Origin: Zeus faber
Lineage: Eukaryota > Chordata > Actinopteri > Zeiformes > Zeidae
Reading direction: 5' to 3'
Length of the DNA stretch: 64,000 nt
Assembly (NCBI GenBank): GCA_960531495.1
Contig: OY482866.1
Coordinates: 12,745,365-12,809,364, forward strand
The notes under the pieces are model-generated. The model ran no database searches and had not been told where the DNA came from. It saw only the letters and a list, made by a program, of their open reading frames with translations. Each line of letters begins with the position of its first letter. Position 1 is the stretch's first letter. Below are positions 10,811 through 21,964 of this stretch, piece after piece. A program made the position numbers and the translations under genes.

Positions 10811-13152
10811 AATACTTTGTGACAACAGAAGACAACAGGTGCAGTTTGCAAATAGCCACCGGCTCGAAAATTCAGGCTCAACAAGTTTAGGAAATATTTT
10901 GTGCACGCCAAACCTACTCCTCTCAATTTCTTTGTGTCTTACCTCGGGCCCGGAGTTGCCCGCCGCTGGGCGCTCCTGCTGGAGCATCGGGATTCCTCAC
11001 CAGTAAAAGCAGTCACTGTAGCAGAAATGTCTCCTCCACTGCAGCTCCCACACCGCGATGAATTAATAACACCTCCGTCACGCTACTTCAAGCTGCGCTG
11101 CTTCTCCGTGGATGTAGAAAGAGCGCCCACGTGTAGGCCCGTGTGTACCATCTGCTTGGTTGAAGTTTCCTCACGGGCTGAATTTTGTTCTTCGGCAGTT
11201 CGGGGAAAGTAATGCAATTCACTTGTCGTGAGCTTTTTCCCCCCCCGAAGCTTTATTGTCAAGTTATGGCTTAAAGTATGGAGGTGCAAAACAATGCAGT
11301 ATACTGAATGTGGGGTTCATGATATGTAGCTGTGATACAATACAGCACAATTTACAATTATGAAGAGATATATAATGAGGCTTGATTACCTGTTATATTT
11401 ACTCTGTTTCAAAGAAAAAGCGGTTGATGCTCATGCGAGTGCGAAAACAGCCGAACAGATCCCGAAAGGCAGCTCATCGGCCCCACATGCGCCGGGAAAC
11501 GATCTGGATTGTTGACGAACGATCGCAAACGATCGTTCGCCACCCGGCAGGCAAAGGGCCTCGGGCTCGGCGCCAAGTCATTTTCCCGACACTTAATGAT
11601 TAAACTTTATCAATAGTGTTCGGAATGGCAAGCCCCCACCCTTATGTTGTCGGGGACATAACAGACAACGTGATGTGTTTGTCTCCTTGATGAATCAAAT
11701 ATAGGAATACTTATGGCCACCGCGGTTGTGGCCCTGATTGTTGTAACCCATAAGAAAATCTCAAGAGCCTTTGCTTTGATACGAGAGGCCTTGTTTCCAA
11801 ACAGGACATACGTCGAACAAACGTTTCTCTTCTGCGCGGCGTTGCGGTATTAGAGAATAAAAACACCTTTTCCATGATATTCTAATGGAATCCTCATCCT
11901 AAATGGAAGGTTTAAGCGATGATGGCATGAAGTCCTGATACTCAGCAGTGGGAGGCCATAAGAAGGTATCAACGGAAGAAAGGTGAGAACACAGTAACCT
12001 CTCGAAGGCATGCATCTTTATTCATGAATTTGGTCGAAGTGCATTGCAAAAAGGGTAGGTTTCAATTTTCAGAATTAAATGTCACATTTCTACGGCTGTA
12101 GATCAGACAAGGAGCAGTGAGGGAGAACACATTCACGAGAGCAACCAGAAAATAGGGAAATTAAATGTACACCGCAAACTAGGGGCACATTTTAAAAGTA
12201 TATAACAGAATACATACAGTGACTGGATCAGTGAGCGAAATTTGGCAATGCACAGCGAATGCACGTCATTATCTTTCTCTTTGTTTTTGCACGGGATCAA
12301 ATGACAGCAAATCGCTTTTGTGTGTTTTCTAGTGACTAAATGCAGTTTCACCAGCCTCAGTGCTAATCAGGACCCTTGTCAGCACAGCCACAATCAGGGT
12401 TGCCAGGTCAGGGAATAAACATCAATTCAAGTTGGCACTGAAAACCCAACCAAATGTTCCAAAGCCAGATTGACAGCTGTGGGTCTGACACATTCTCAAT
12501 TTTATTTTGATATTTTTTACATTGCGTGATTTGTTAAGCAAACATTACTGGACGGGCAGGAACAGGCAACATGTAGGTCATCACAAGACACGTAGCTTTG
12601 ATATTCACATCATTGTGGCAAGATTTTAACCATTATTGTCATAGGAGTCTACATGAAATTCATGTTATTTACAGTGACCTCAAGTGAGGTCATCCTTTGA
12701 AATAAATACTATTAGCGGTACGCAGTTATCAAGTCCATCCGCCAGATTTTGACACAAAACTGAGCAAATTGAGACAAGCCCTTTTAGGGCACATCTCAAA
12801 TTTGGGGTTAGATACCAAGGCACACCTTTAGAGGGCACGTGTCTAGTTTTCGGTGCGTTTAGTCACACAGATACACACACACACTGAGCTAGATTATCAG
12901 CTCGGTTTTCATTGCAAATGTGCACCTGTTGTCTTATTTTTACATTCTATGTTGGATTTCAAAAACCCAAGACTTGAGGTGAAGAAAATGTTAAATAAAG
13001 GAAATAAAAAAATCATTATTAAAGAATTTCAAACAATATAAATAAATAAGATGATGATATTTCTGTTTACTTTAGAAGTTACACACTGTATGCTGTGATT
13101 CTGATCTGGGAAACATTAAAGACATTCATAGCCAGCCCCCTGTTTTTGTCTC
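10811..13152. other. Intergenic region between nlgn2 and the GTPase gene
   Basis: I see no supportable coding exon here. A plus-strand AATAAA lies near 11856. A minus-strand AATAAA (TTTATT at 12017-12022) could end a longer 3' UTR of the GTPase gene or an unrelated antisense transcript. A perfect CpG-rich hairpin lies at 11516-11539. The rest is unique, AT-rich sequence. Confidence 0.6.
11516..11539. other. Perfect 10-bp inverted repeat with 4-nt loop
   Basis: CGAACGATCG, then CAAA, then CGATCGTTCG: a perfect stem with a four-base loop and six CpGs in the two arms. It is intergenic and its function is unknown. An imperfect related ACGATC occurs about 20 bp upstream. Confidence 0.9.
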
Positions 13153-13158
13153 TTTATT
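13153..13158 (-). terminator. Candidate poly(A) signal for the FN3-GTPase gene
   Basis: TTTATT on the plus strand is AATAAA on the minus strand, about 190 bases beyond the stop codon at 13345. This is the nearest canonical signal. Confidence 0.5.
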
Positions 13159-13344
13159 TGCCGTCCTTCAATTGTCCAACATCGTCATATACGTATATGC
13201 TATAAAATAAGCACACAACAACAAAAGGCAAAACCTTGAAATGATTTTAGAAATGCGCGACAATGCGGGTTTTGGGTCACATTTTACGGCTTTATCTTAC
13301 AGCATAAGCAGGTGACAAATATATCCAAGGCCACGCAAGGGCCC

Positions 13345-16300
13345 TTACTTGATGCCAAAAGAGGCCATGAGGGTTTTTTCTGCTTGCTCCTTTGAAATTG
13401 ATTTCCACATTGCAGGAATATCAGCAGGCTTTGCAGCATATCGTTTGGCAAACTGCGTGTTGAACCGTGTCATCACATATTTCCAGTAGTCTGTTGCCTC
13501 GATGCTGTTATCTGCAGGAATTTCCCAGGTAGGAAAAATGTCTCTATATTGTTTGAAAGGGTAGAACTTGGATTTTGTTTCAAAGCACTCGAATTGCTTT
13601 TCACTGGCCACCGAAGAGGAGCATATATCAGCAATGAGTTTTGCTGAGATGCTGTATCTGTATCGTCCAAGACCCTCTGGCCTATGTATTGAAGCACAGT
13701 GCTGGCTGTGAGCCTCTCCTCCTGCCTCACAGGGTGCTTTGCAAAATGGACACTGTTTCCCACAGCCTATTAACTTGGTAAAAAGCTCATTCTGGGGCTT
13801 GACACGGAGTTCTTCTAGTCTAGTTTGGATCTCTCTTTTGTTAATTGTTTTTTGCAACTCCTTTCCCATTTCCTCCACAGATTGTGTAAGCCAGTTAGCA
13901 AACTGCTCCTGCTTTGCATTGTTAAGGATCATGAAAGCTCCAAGAGCATCTTGCGGAATGACGAGTTCATTGGCAAGTTCTTTGCAAATATCTTGAACAA
14001 ATTGGACCAATTCACTGTCGTTGTTCATTTGAGCCTTCTCAATAGCTTTTTTAATACTGCTGATACTTGCTTTAAGATGTCTATCCTCCAACTCAAACAT
14101 TCGAGATCCATTTGAGAAGTGTTTCACAATTTGCTCACGAATCCATTGTTTCACAAAATCCTCATAGGAATCAGTGTAACTTGCATACTTTTCAAAGTTG
14201 TTCTCTGAAAGTAAATCCTTCAAAATTGAGTACTGGAAAAACGTGCGGGTGCTGAATTTCACTGAATTGCTGCCTCTGAGCATTTCATCAACAATGGCTG
14301 TACCCAAGGAATTAGTAATGCAGGTTTCCACTGCAGGCCTTAGGCACTGTTTTGTGAACTCTTCTGCTTTCTTCTGACACTGGTCCCGTTCATGGAACAA
14401 GTCTTTGAAATCCAAACGATACTTTTCTTTGTGCTGATCAAGACAAATGAAGGGGTCATTTATCGTAATGTAATATTCATGCATTTGCTGAAAGATTCTG
14501 GCTACACCTCCACAAACCTGTTGTTTAAGAGACACCTCAAACTCGATTCCTGTCTTTGAATCCTTAAGGCTCTTGTCAATGATGCGCAGGATTTCCAGAG
14601 TGTAATTGTCATGGTAGTTCGTGTTCAACCTCTTTTTCTCAAGAGCAAGCTGTGTGCAAGTAGAAATTATCTTGTCAGCCATCATTTGTAAATCATTAAC
14701 ATGATTTTGCATGTGTAACACATGGTGTTTAAACTTGTGCCAAAGTCCTTCAGCCTTGACTATAAAATCTTTAGTTCCACATTCACGCAGATCTGCAGAG
14801 CTCACCAATTCATTGGCGTGACCTCCTTTTTGCTTTAGGTTTATCCTCAGTTGTCGATCTACCTTGGCAAAGATATCCTCCTTCTTTAATCCTTTGATAT
14901 TCAACTGTCTTAAAGTTTTTTCCCACATCTTATCAAACTCTCTGTCCAGCTCTTCGTCCGTGCTCTGAGACTTACTGCTTCGGCATTCCTCAATCAATCG
15001 AAGCACTTCTTTTTCCAATTTGATTGTTTGGTTTTCCTTGACTCGATCCAGCTCTGCCTTTCCCTGCTTTATGTCAGCTGTTGCAGTCATTTGACTAAAA
15101 ACAGACCTTTCCATTTCATTTCGTAGACATTTTACACTGTTGGCAAAGTCCTCTCTGTACCTCTCTACTAGATAGACATGGCCGTCCGTTTGCTCAAAAT
15201 AACGTGCTAGATTCTCGAGAAGTGTTGTCTCCCACTTAGACAGCTCTGAGCATGCCTCAGTTTTCAAATGAGCGACAAACTCGCCAATGTCAGCAAACTT
15301 GGATTTTGCACCTACCGTTCCGAAATTCCAAATCTTTGTTTCAGTATTCATTACCCACGTGTAGATCTGTTTTTTGAAGTCCCATTCCCATTTGTTGAAT
15401 TCTGTGCATAGTCTCATGTAGGCGTCAGCCACCAAGCTGTTTCTAAAACTGAAGATGAAATTCTCATGTTTTACTGCATTCCACAGGCTTGTTGTCCAAA
15501 CCAGAAATTCATTTATGTTGTTCGCAGATGACTTACATTTTCCCAAAATATGGATTATGTTTTTCTTTAGTTCATAAACAGCCTCACTGTACCCTGCGTT
15601 GACTGGCGCCATTGGTGGGTTCCCATGCCAGAGTCCAGGGATGTACCAGTTCCCTGTTTCTGGGTCGTACTCCATCACATCAGTAAAGCTTTTGTTTTCA
15701 TCCTTCTTTTCCATTTTGGCGGCAGCCTGGGTCATCTCATTCAACTGTTCCAACAACAACTTTCTGTCCCTTAGGTTCTTGTCATAGGCTGAGACATCTG
15801 AAACATTCTGATGAACAAACTGGCATTTGGGTTTTTTGCCCACTTCCTTCATCCGGAGAAAAGCATGGACAACAATTTGTAGGATGTCTTTCATTTCTGT
15901 CAAGTTCTCCATAGCAATATTTATTATTGTGACATCACTCAACCCCACAACAAGCGTTGCAAGCTCATTGTCATGCTCATAGCTATCATCCAGTTGAGCC
16001 AGCTCTGGTGATTTCAGACCCTCCGTGTCAATGATGACCAAGAAGTCACAGTTAAGTTCTTCTTTGAGCTCTTCATTCACTCCGATGAGCACCATGAAGG
16101 CACCTCGAGTGCATCTGCCGCTGCTGACCGCAAACTGCACACCGAACATGGTGTTGAGGAGAGTGGACTTTCCTGTGCTCTGAACTCCAAGCACTGTGAC
16201 GACCAGAATCTTGCTGTTGGGATTCAACATGACACTCAGCTGAGAAAGGACGCTCTCAATCCATTTCAAGGGGATGTTGGATGCGTCTCCATCTACAAGC

Positions 16301-18005
16301 TCCAGAGGAAATCCATCCAGGAGTAATTGAGCACACAGCTTGGGCAGATGTTGGAATTGTTGGCGTGAGATTTCCGTTTCAGGAAGGGAAACTGCAGACT
16401 CATAGAGTTGGCCCATTTCACGAAAGAAGTGCTCAATTCCTAAGGAACTGTTGGAAAGACGTGCATCAAGGACCTTCATTTCCTCCTTGTTTTCAGGTTT
16501 CTGGCAATTCTCTTTATATTCTTGCCTAAGATCAGAAAGTTTTTCTCGAGACAAGTTGTCGAGGTTAATCCTCATCCATTTTAAGAAATAACACCGCTCT
16601 GCTCCTGGGTTTGATATTGCCTGTATGAAGCATGTCATCGCGTCTGAAATATCATAACGGTTTTGGTCTTTCCTGAGCTTAATCTTCTTTTCTTGGAGAT
16701 CACTTTTGTACATTTCTATCTCTCTTTCTCCAGCTTTTCGCAGCCTACATTCTTCCTTCTCCAAACGAGTTAATTCTTTCCATATTTTACCTTGCAGGGG
16801 TAGTTGTTCTTCTTTGTACTGTAGCGTGTCTTGTATTTTTTCGGTGATGGCGTCTGCATTTTGTTTTGCCATTTGACATTCTGGGGCATCCTCGTCAACC
16901 AATATACCCAGTTCATGGGCAATATCAGCCATTTGTTCTATTCTAATTTTTTTCTTTGAGTTTTTGACCACATTAATGGCATTATTTCGCAGCCGTTGTG
17001 CCAAGCCTGCATCATTCATGCCTTTAGTCTTCAAAACTATTTTGTCCTTTGTCAAATTTATTTCTGCCGCTACTCTTTTTAGGTCATTGAGGTTAAAAGT
17101 CTTGCTTTGGGCGTTACCCACCAAGAATAACTGTGTGCTGTTGGGTTGGTTGGTTAGGAGCCTGCACTGATTGTCCAAATTGTCAAAGAACACAAAAACT
17201 GCTGCAGATATGTGGCACAGAAAACAAAATTGCGTTTCACAACATGCCATGTCCCCTCTGAGGTTGGCTACAGCAACTGGTTCACCAAAAATGTCAATGT
17301 TTTTGTTTCCACAGGGAAGATACCAACTTATTTCCACCAATCCATCAGCTATCTTCCTTGGAATATCCCCACATTCCATATTGTGGTGGACAAAGGTGTC
17401 ATGATACTGTTGGGAATTGCTTAAGAGCTTATTCAGAATCTCTGACTTGGACAGAGAACACTCACCGAATCGCACAAAAGACACCAGTGGAAGTTCAGAG
17501 AGAACAACTCGCTCTTCAATAAAGCTCTTGGGATCCCCCAGTGAGTGAGGTCTGTACTTTTTCACAATGTCTCTCATTGCCCAGAGCATGAGCGTGCACT
17601 GTTTTTTTTCACAATCAGGAAGCAGCAGAGGCAAAGAAAACTGACACATGGACATTTTCACCGCCATTTCCTGCTGTAGGAGGCCATTTGAACACAGGAA
17701 GAGTGCAGTCACAATGTCTAAAGGGTTAAGCATGTTTCCTGACGTTGCACTATCGGCGATGTTGTCAATGCTGTCAAAGGAACAATCACCCCCTGACTCG
17801 CTTACCGATGTACATTTCACATTCCTCGCTGTCAAATTGACCATCATTAAGCTCTTCATGAAGCACCATGGAAGATCTGAAAGGCACTTGGCGGATACAT
17901 CACTAATGGTCCTCTCACCAATTTGTAGGACACTACTCAGTGACAGCTTGTCCGTGTAATGCTGCTCCAACCCCAGATCTTCCAGAAAACTCTCCAAGTA
18001 AGTCT
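13345..18005 (-). CDS. VLIG/URGCP-like very large GTPase, main (last) exon
   Basis: A single 4661-bp exon encodes the GTPase and helical body of a protein like interferon-induced very large GTPase (GVIN) or up-regulator of cell proliferation (URGCP). In the predicted 1774-residue protein the P-loop GVQSTGKST lies at about 829-837 and DTEGL, the G3 motif, at about 881-885. They sit in the extended G domain of this family (VVTVLGVQSTGKSTLLNTMF). Long charged helical stretches precede and follow. Near the C-terminus CPFCKAPCEAGGEAHSQHC looks like a small Cys/His zinc-binding patch. The exon starts after TCCACAG with two bases of a split codon, which joins in phase to the exon at 19007. The stop is TAA at 13345-13347. 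VLIG-type GTPases are dynamin-superfamily-like, cytoplasmic or nuclear, and usually interferon-induced. The frame is intact, so the gene is probably functional. Confidence 0.88.
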
Positions 18006-18106
18006 CTGTGGACACAGAGACAGAGATAGATAGTTTGATAGAGATAGTACACATGGGCGTAAATTAAATTTGTATTATTGTTTATTATTATTGTTAATTA
18101 TTATTG

Positions 18107-18148
<42 letters not shown>

Positions 18149-19006
18149 TTGAGGGTTATTTTGGTTGAACGAAAATTAAAGATATTTTGAGGGACAAAAT
18201 ATATTCGAATATTTGAAGCACTTATCCAACAAAAGAGTGGGATGGAAAATCTGTGTCAATTCTGAAAGCATCAAAATGCAAATAATTTGAGTATTATTTT
18301 GCGTTTAGCTTAAATGTTTATTCGGTGTCTGTAGGTAACAGACAGTACATTTAGTACAGGAGAGCGGTAAGTATTAGGTAGAAACAGAGTTATGGTTAAG
18401 AACTAGTGACTAACTACTGCTCTAGCTGTTGCACTTATTCCCTAAAAGAGTATGTTTGTCCAACATGGACAGTATATGCAAGGTAGCAGGAGTTGACACT
18501 ACGTCTTGTCTAAATTGTTTGTTTACTTTGTGCTACGTCTTTGTCCCTACCGGCCTTGCACACTGTCACTCTTTCAGTGGAGCTTTGACAAAATCAGTAA
18601 TGTTGACCTTGATGAAGAAGAACTTAACAAGATTTGACAAAATTAAATATATGGATAAATCACACAAAATGCTTGTGTTGAAATTAAGACCTCATCAATT
18701 CAGATCTTCGACTATTTAATGACCTTTAAGGACTAATACTTGTAAGTGAGACATTGTAAGACATTTTAAGACTTTTGCTGACCTTTCTTTACAGAATTGT
18801 TGGTATTATCATGAAATACTATTATTATTATTAATATTATTATTATTATTATTAGTAGTAGTACAGTAGTAGTAACAGCAGAAGCAGAAATGTTCTTTTG
18901 TTAAAGTAGTAATAATAGTTGTGCAATGAGTAGTAGAAGACATTATGAGGCAGGGACAGTCATTACGTAATTGCAGCAGCACAAGCTGAACAAAAGAAAA
19001 ACTCAC
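18006..19006 (-). other. Intron of the FN3-GTPase gene
   Basis: On the minus strand the donor is GTGAGT (19006-19001) and the acceptor is CAG at 18008-18006. The intron contains TTA microsatellites near 18100-18147 and 18820-18855. Phases on both sides agree (1/1). No further exon is evident in it. Confidence 0.75.
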
Positions 19007-19276
19007 TTGTGCAGGCCGATACCAGGGCGGGCTTGCTGAAGCTTCCATTTCTCAGTTTTGTCGAAACTCGGAAGGAATACAAAGCTCCTGGCGTCAGGCC
19101 AGAAAACTTCACGGCGTTTGACTCCGTCTCCACCTCTTGGGCCGTCTCCAAATCCTCCAAATCACGGGAACTGCTCACGATGTATCCTCCCACGTCGCCA
19201 GCGGGCGTGTCCCAACTCAAAGACGCTGTGTCACCGCTGATCTGATCAACGCGCACAGTCTCTGGAGGGACACTCT
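19007..19276 (-). CDS. Fibronectin type III exon 2 of the VLIG-like GTPase gene
   Basis: The 270-bp symmetric phase 1-1 exon encodes one FN3 domain: PPETVRVDQISGDTASLSW, then GGYIVSSS, then LTPGALYSFRVST. The buried Trp and the L-x-PG-x-x-Y turn are typical of FN3. The acceptor lies at 19278-19277 and a strong GTGAGT donor starts at 19006. Its 3' split codon (A) joins the AG that opens the large GTPase exon to give Lys. FN3 modules usually have this phase pattern. I infer from phase, strand and spacing that it is part of the GTPase transcript; no cDNA is available. Confidence 0.8.
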
Positions 19277-19396
19277 CTGTGAAATAAAAAGCAAACATTC
19301 AACCCCGGTCGGTATGCCGGCCGTAGCATAAACGGGAAACATTAAAAGATCCATTTCGGCTGTGGCATTTAGCATTATGGTAATAAACACGTTTAC

Positions 19397-19660
19397 CAGT
19401 GAAGACGGCCACGGAGGTGGCTTGGCTCTGATCTCCATTTTCACCAATCCTTCTGATGCAGAACGTGTACTCAGTCCCAGGGAGCAGCCCTTTGACGTCT
19501 GTGACGCTGGGATCTCTGATGTTCAGACTCTCTGTCTGCGTTTTGCAACTGTAGGTCAGTTGATATTTACATCTCACTATGTCATCGGTGGCGGTCCAGC
19601 CGAGAGAAACGGTGTCAGTGCCGACATACTTAAGCACCATTTCCCCTGGGGGAAGACTTC
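19397..19660 (-). CDS. Fibronectin type III exon 1 of the VLIG-like GTPase gene
   Basis: The 264-bp phase 1-1 exon encodes an FN3 domain: PPGEMVLKYVGTDTVSLGW, then YQLTYSC, then LLPGTEYTFCIRRI. The acceptor is TTTAACAG, ending at 19661; the donor is GTAAAC, starting at 19396. It joins the next FN3 exon as FTESVPPET. It has the same domain type and phase as its neighbour but clearly different sequence, so it is not a recent exon duplicate. Confidence 0.8.
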
Positions 19661-19801
19661 CTGTTAAAGGAAAAAGGGTATTATAATTTCATAATTAACA
19701 TTATAATACTATTTTTTTTTCTTCCTCCACGTTTCTCCTTCCAAGAACACAGTGAAGATTCGAGGGAATATTTGGGTACACAATGTGATCTTTTGTCTCA
19801 C

Positions 19802-19889
19802 CATGCTGATGATCTGAACCGGGATGTCGATCTATTGTAGAATATGCACCTTCTTCCTCGACGAATGAATCACAAGCATCGTGAAATTC
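19802..19889 (-). CDS. Small acidic exon of the FN3-GTPase gene
   Basis: The 88-bp exon encodes EFHDACDSFVEEEGAYSTID followed by RHPGSDHQHG. It has no recognisable domain. The acceptor is AACCAAAG, ending at 19890; the donor is GTGAGA, starting at 19801. It enters in phase 0 and leaves in phase 1, which links the start exon to the first FN3 exon (HGSLPPGEM) without a frame break. It was too short to stand out as a reading frame and was found from splice sites and phase. Confidence 0.65.
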
Positions 19890-20007
19890 CTTTGGTTTAA
19901 AAAAGAATAATTTTCAAATCAATTCCGTCATATCTTGCGTACATGAGAGTACATATCTGTCTGTAGTAAGTACAACATATATACACTGTACTGTACAGCA
20001 TGTATAC

Positions 20008-20050
20008 CTCATCCTCAGACGTGTCTGTCACAGCAGATGTTTCAGCCATT
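20008..20050 (-). CDS. Start exon of the FN3-GTPase gene
   Basis: ATG at 20049-20047 begins MAETSAVTDTSEDE, followed directly by a GTATAC donor at 20007. An AG acceptor (CATAG) ends at 20051, one base before ATG, so a 5' non-coding exon is expected upstream. The 42 coding bases end in phase 0 and match the next exon. I prefer this start to the ATG at 20079 because that one lies upstream of the inferred acceptor. Confidence 0.6.
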
Positions 20051-20177
20051 CTATGATGTAATCCCATGGAGGTAAACAAGTTGATTAGGCTACGACAAAA
20101 ATCCTAAAAATACTAAAGCAATATCATAGTATCAATTGAACAAATGATTACTGATTATATTGAAACAGGGTTATTAC

Positions 20178-20385
20178 CTGAAAGGTCGGTATTCCAACTA
20201 ATTATTGTCCGTCTTCCAACATTCAGTGTCCAACATCGGGGGGTCCGTTGTTTGAAATCTAAACCAGGTTCATACCGAAGCTTTTCACAAGTTTTGCTCG
20301 TCAAGTAAGGTTCATGCGTCCTCCCTCAAAGCTCCCCACGACTGATACTTCACTGTGCAGCCGACTCCTTTGTACATTGTACTAC
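20178..20385 (-). other. Possible 5' non-coding exon and promoter-proximal region of the FN3-GTPase gene
   Basis: On the minus strand a CAG/GTAATA donor stands at 20178/20177, suitable for splicing to the acceptor next to the start codon. The transcription start is not visible. The upper limit is set only by the ISRE-like site at 20390. Confidence 0.35.
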
Positions 20386-20389
20386 TTGC

Positions 20390-20402
20390 AGTTTCGTTTT
20401 AC
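20390..20402 (-). promoter_or_regulatory. ISRE-like element
   Basis: The minus strand reads GTAAAACGAAACT, one mismatch from GGAAANNGAAACT, the interferon-stimulated response element bound by ISGF3/IRF. It sits roughly 210 bp upstream of the first inferred donor of the GTPase gene, a usual position for interferon-induced genes. Confidence 0.5.
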
Positions 20403-20555
20403 AGGAACCTCTCAGGGTTTCAAATAAGACTGACATAACATTTGAGTAACAGCAGGGACGACACTGAGTAAGTTGAACATATAAAAATATGTAAAAAAAA
20501 TTATATAACAAATAACTACAATTTATAAATAACTAGAGAAGATAAACTTAAACAG

Positions 20556-20598
20556 CATCAGGTAACTTTCCATTCACACAGAAGGGAAACTTAAGCAA
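20556..20598 (+). repeat. 42-bp motif, copy 1
   Basis: ATCAGGTAACTTTCCATTCA and the following CACAGAAGGGAAACTTAAGC occur again at about 21121-21163 with three mismatches. Both copies lie between the two divergent genes. Confidence 0.8.
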
Positions 20599-20760
20599 GA
20601 ATGAAGAAGAAGAGGAAGAAGAAGAATCTTTAATTATCACACAACACACCCGAGCGTCCATCGCTGGTCAGACGATGGTGATGTGTGCATGTTTTTGGTG
20701 GGGGTCCTTACTGACGTTAGGTGGAGGAAACCCCATGTGAGCACGGGGAGAACATGCAAT
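20597..20760 (-). mobile_element. SINE-like repeat, 5'-truncated copy
   Basis: It shares the blocks GTCCATCGCTGGTCAGACGA and TGTTTTTGGTGGGGGTCCTT with the element in the ENDOD1-like intron, and an A/T-rich tail with GAAGAAGAA/TTAATTATCAC. It lacks the tRNA-like head. Loss of the 5' end is usual for LINE-mobilised elements. Confidence 0.6.
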
Positions 20761-21120
20761 TAAATGTTGTGCATCATTGTGCATCATTAGCTCATGACTT
20801 AACTCTCGCACATTTATGTTGATGTGGAAACTGAAATGTTGCTTAATGTGCCTGGTCAACACATTTTCAAAAATTCAAAAATTAATCACAGCAGCACACG
20901 GTGACCGAACCGAGGAATCCCTGTAAGTTGTTCCTGGGGGGCGGGCTGGAGCCCATGCCAGCTGACTATACTGCATGCATAACGCAACGAGGCATTGTTG
21001 CTTGGTCCCAAATTGATCACAATCTAACATACTGATGTAAAACACTAAGTTAGAGAAGCAGAGTCCCCCAGTTCTCCAAGAGTGAATGACATCTACTTAT
21101 AGTCTAAAGAGAAAATGAAA

Positions 21121-21163
21121 CTATCAGGTAACTTTCCACTGACACAGAAGTGAAACTTAAGCA
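21121..21163 (+). repeat. 42-bp motif, copy 2
   Basis: This is the second copy, in direct orientation and about 565 bp from copy 1. Outside the motif the flanks are only weakly alike. It may be a duplicated regulatory block or the remains of an unidentified short repeat. Confidence 0.75.
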
Positions 21164-21676
21164 ATCCAGGTTATATGAGGTCACTGTAAGGGAGTAAACG
21201 CTTCCTATTTTCTCCACAAGTATGTTGTGCATGATTTTGGATGCAACACAATAAACGGAACAAGCTAAACAATAGCTCCCAGAGGAAACCAGCAGAGAAG
21301 CAGGGAATATGGAGAGACCAAGCACCCAAGCTCTGAGGCAGCAACTGGAAAATGATGTGCGTTCTTAGCCCTGCAATAATTATCTTTGTGAGAAGGAGTG
21401 CAAGGCCTATAGTGACACTGACTTTGTAGTCAGAGATAAGCAAACAATTCGGCCAATGATTGTAGGCTTAGCTTCTGGCGTTTTGCATTCCGTCCATGTT
21501 GAACAGAGATACTCTTCTTGGGAATAAGTAAAGCGGCTAGAGCAGTAGTTTGTCACTTAGGCATGTATGTGGTGTGTGATAGTGCAGCATTTGTAAAAGG
21601 AAATACTCTAAGAGTGCTCAGACCCTGTTTGTAAGAGCGTCGCCCCTGTCAATCCGTCTACTTCCTTGGCGTGAGG

Positions 21677-21964
21677 ATGTTAAGCTACTGCCTCCTTTCT
21701 CTCCATCTGCTGATGGCCTCGAGTTTGGTGAGTGCCAGTGTGTATGGCAGCTTCAGAGACTGCGCCCAGTCTTTTTATCTACACACTCCTCCTGCGGGGT
21801 TCGGAGGAGATGGCTTGAGGTTCATCTGCCAGCGATACCGGGACAAGCCGCGCTATGCCACCCTGTACGACAGCGCTCGGCACCTCCCCCTCTACTCAGC
21901 CTACATCTTTAAGAAGTCTGATGGGAAGGGGAGGGTGGACACTCCCTGGATGTACGAACCTCAG
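21677..21964 (+). CDS. ENDOD1-like protein, exon 1
   Basis: ATG at 21677 begins a signal peptide (MLSYCLLSLHLLMASSLVSA). The mature start of an endonuclease domain-containing 1-like protein follows: FRDCAQSFYL, FICQRYRDKPRYATLYD and LPLYSAYIF. This order is characteristic of teleost ENDOD1-like proteins, which carry a DNA/RNA non-specific endonuclease fold and are secreted or extracellular. The 288-bp coding part ends in phase 0 at CAG with donor GTATTT at 21965. A GTG codon just upstream is in frame, but the first ATG is the sensible start. Confidence 0.9.

Larger units (their letters stand above)
20051..21676. other. Divergent intergenic region between GTPase and ENDOD1-like genes
   Basis: The two genes point away from each other and their coding starts are about 1.6 kb apart. 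The interval holds the ISRE-like site, the duplicated 42-bp motif, a truncated SINE and unique AT-rich DNA. No convincing TATA box was found for the plus-strand gene. Confidence 0.7.

Noticed and set aside
13186-13199. Perfect 14-bp palindrome CATATACGTATATG near the GTPase 3' end
   Set aside because: Low-complexity AT palindromes of this size are common and no function is indicated.
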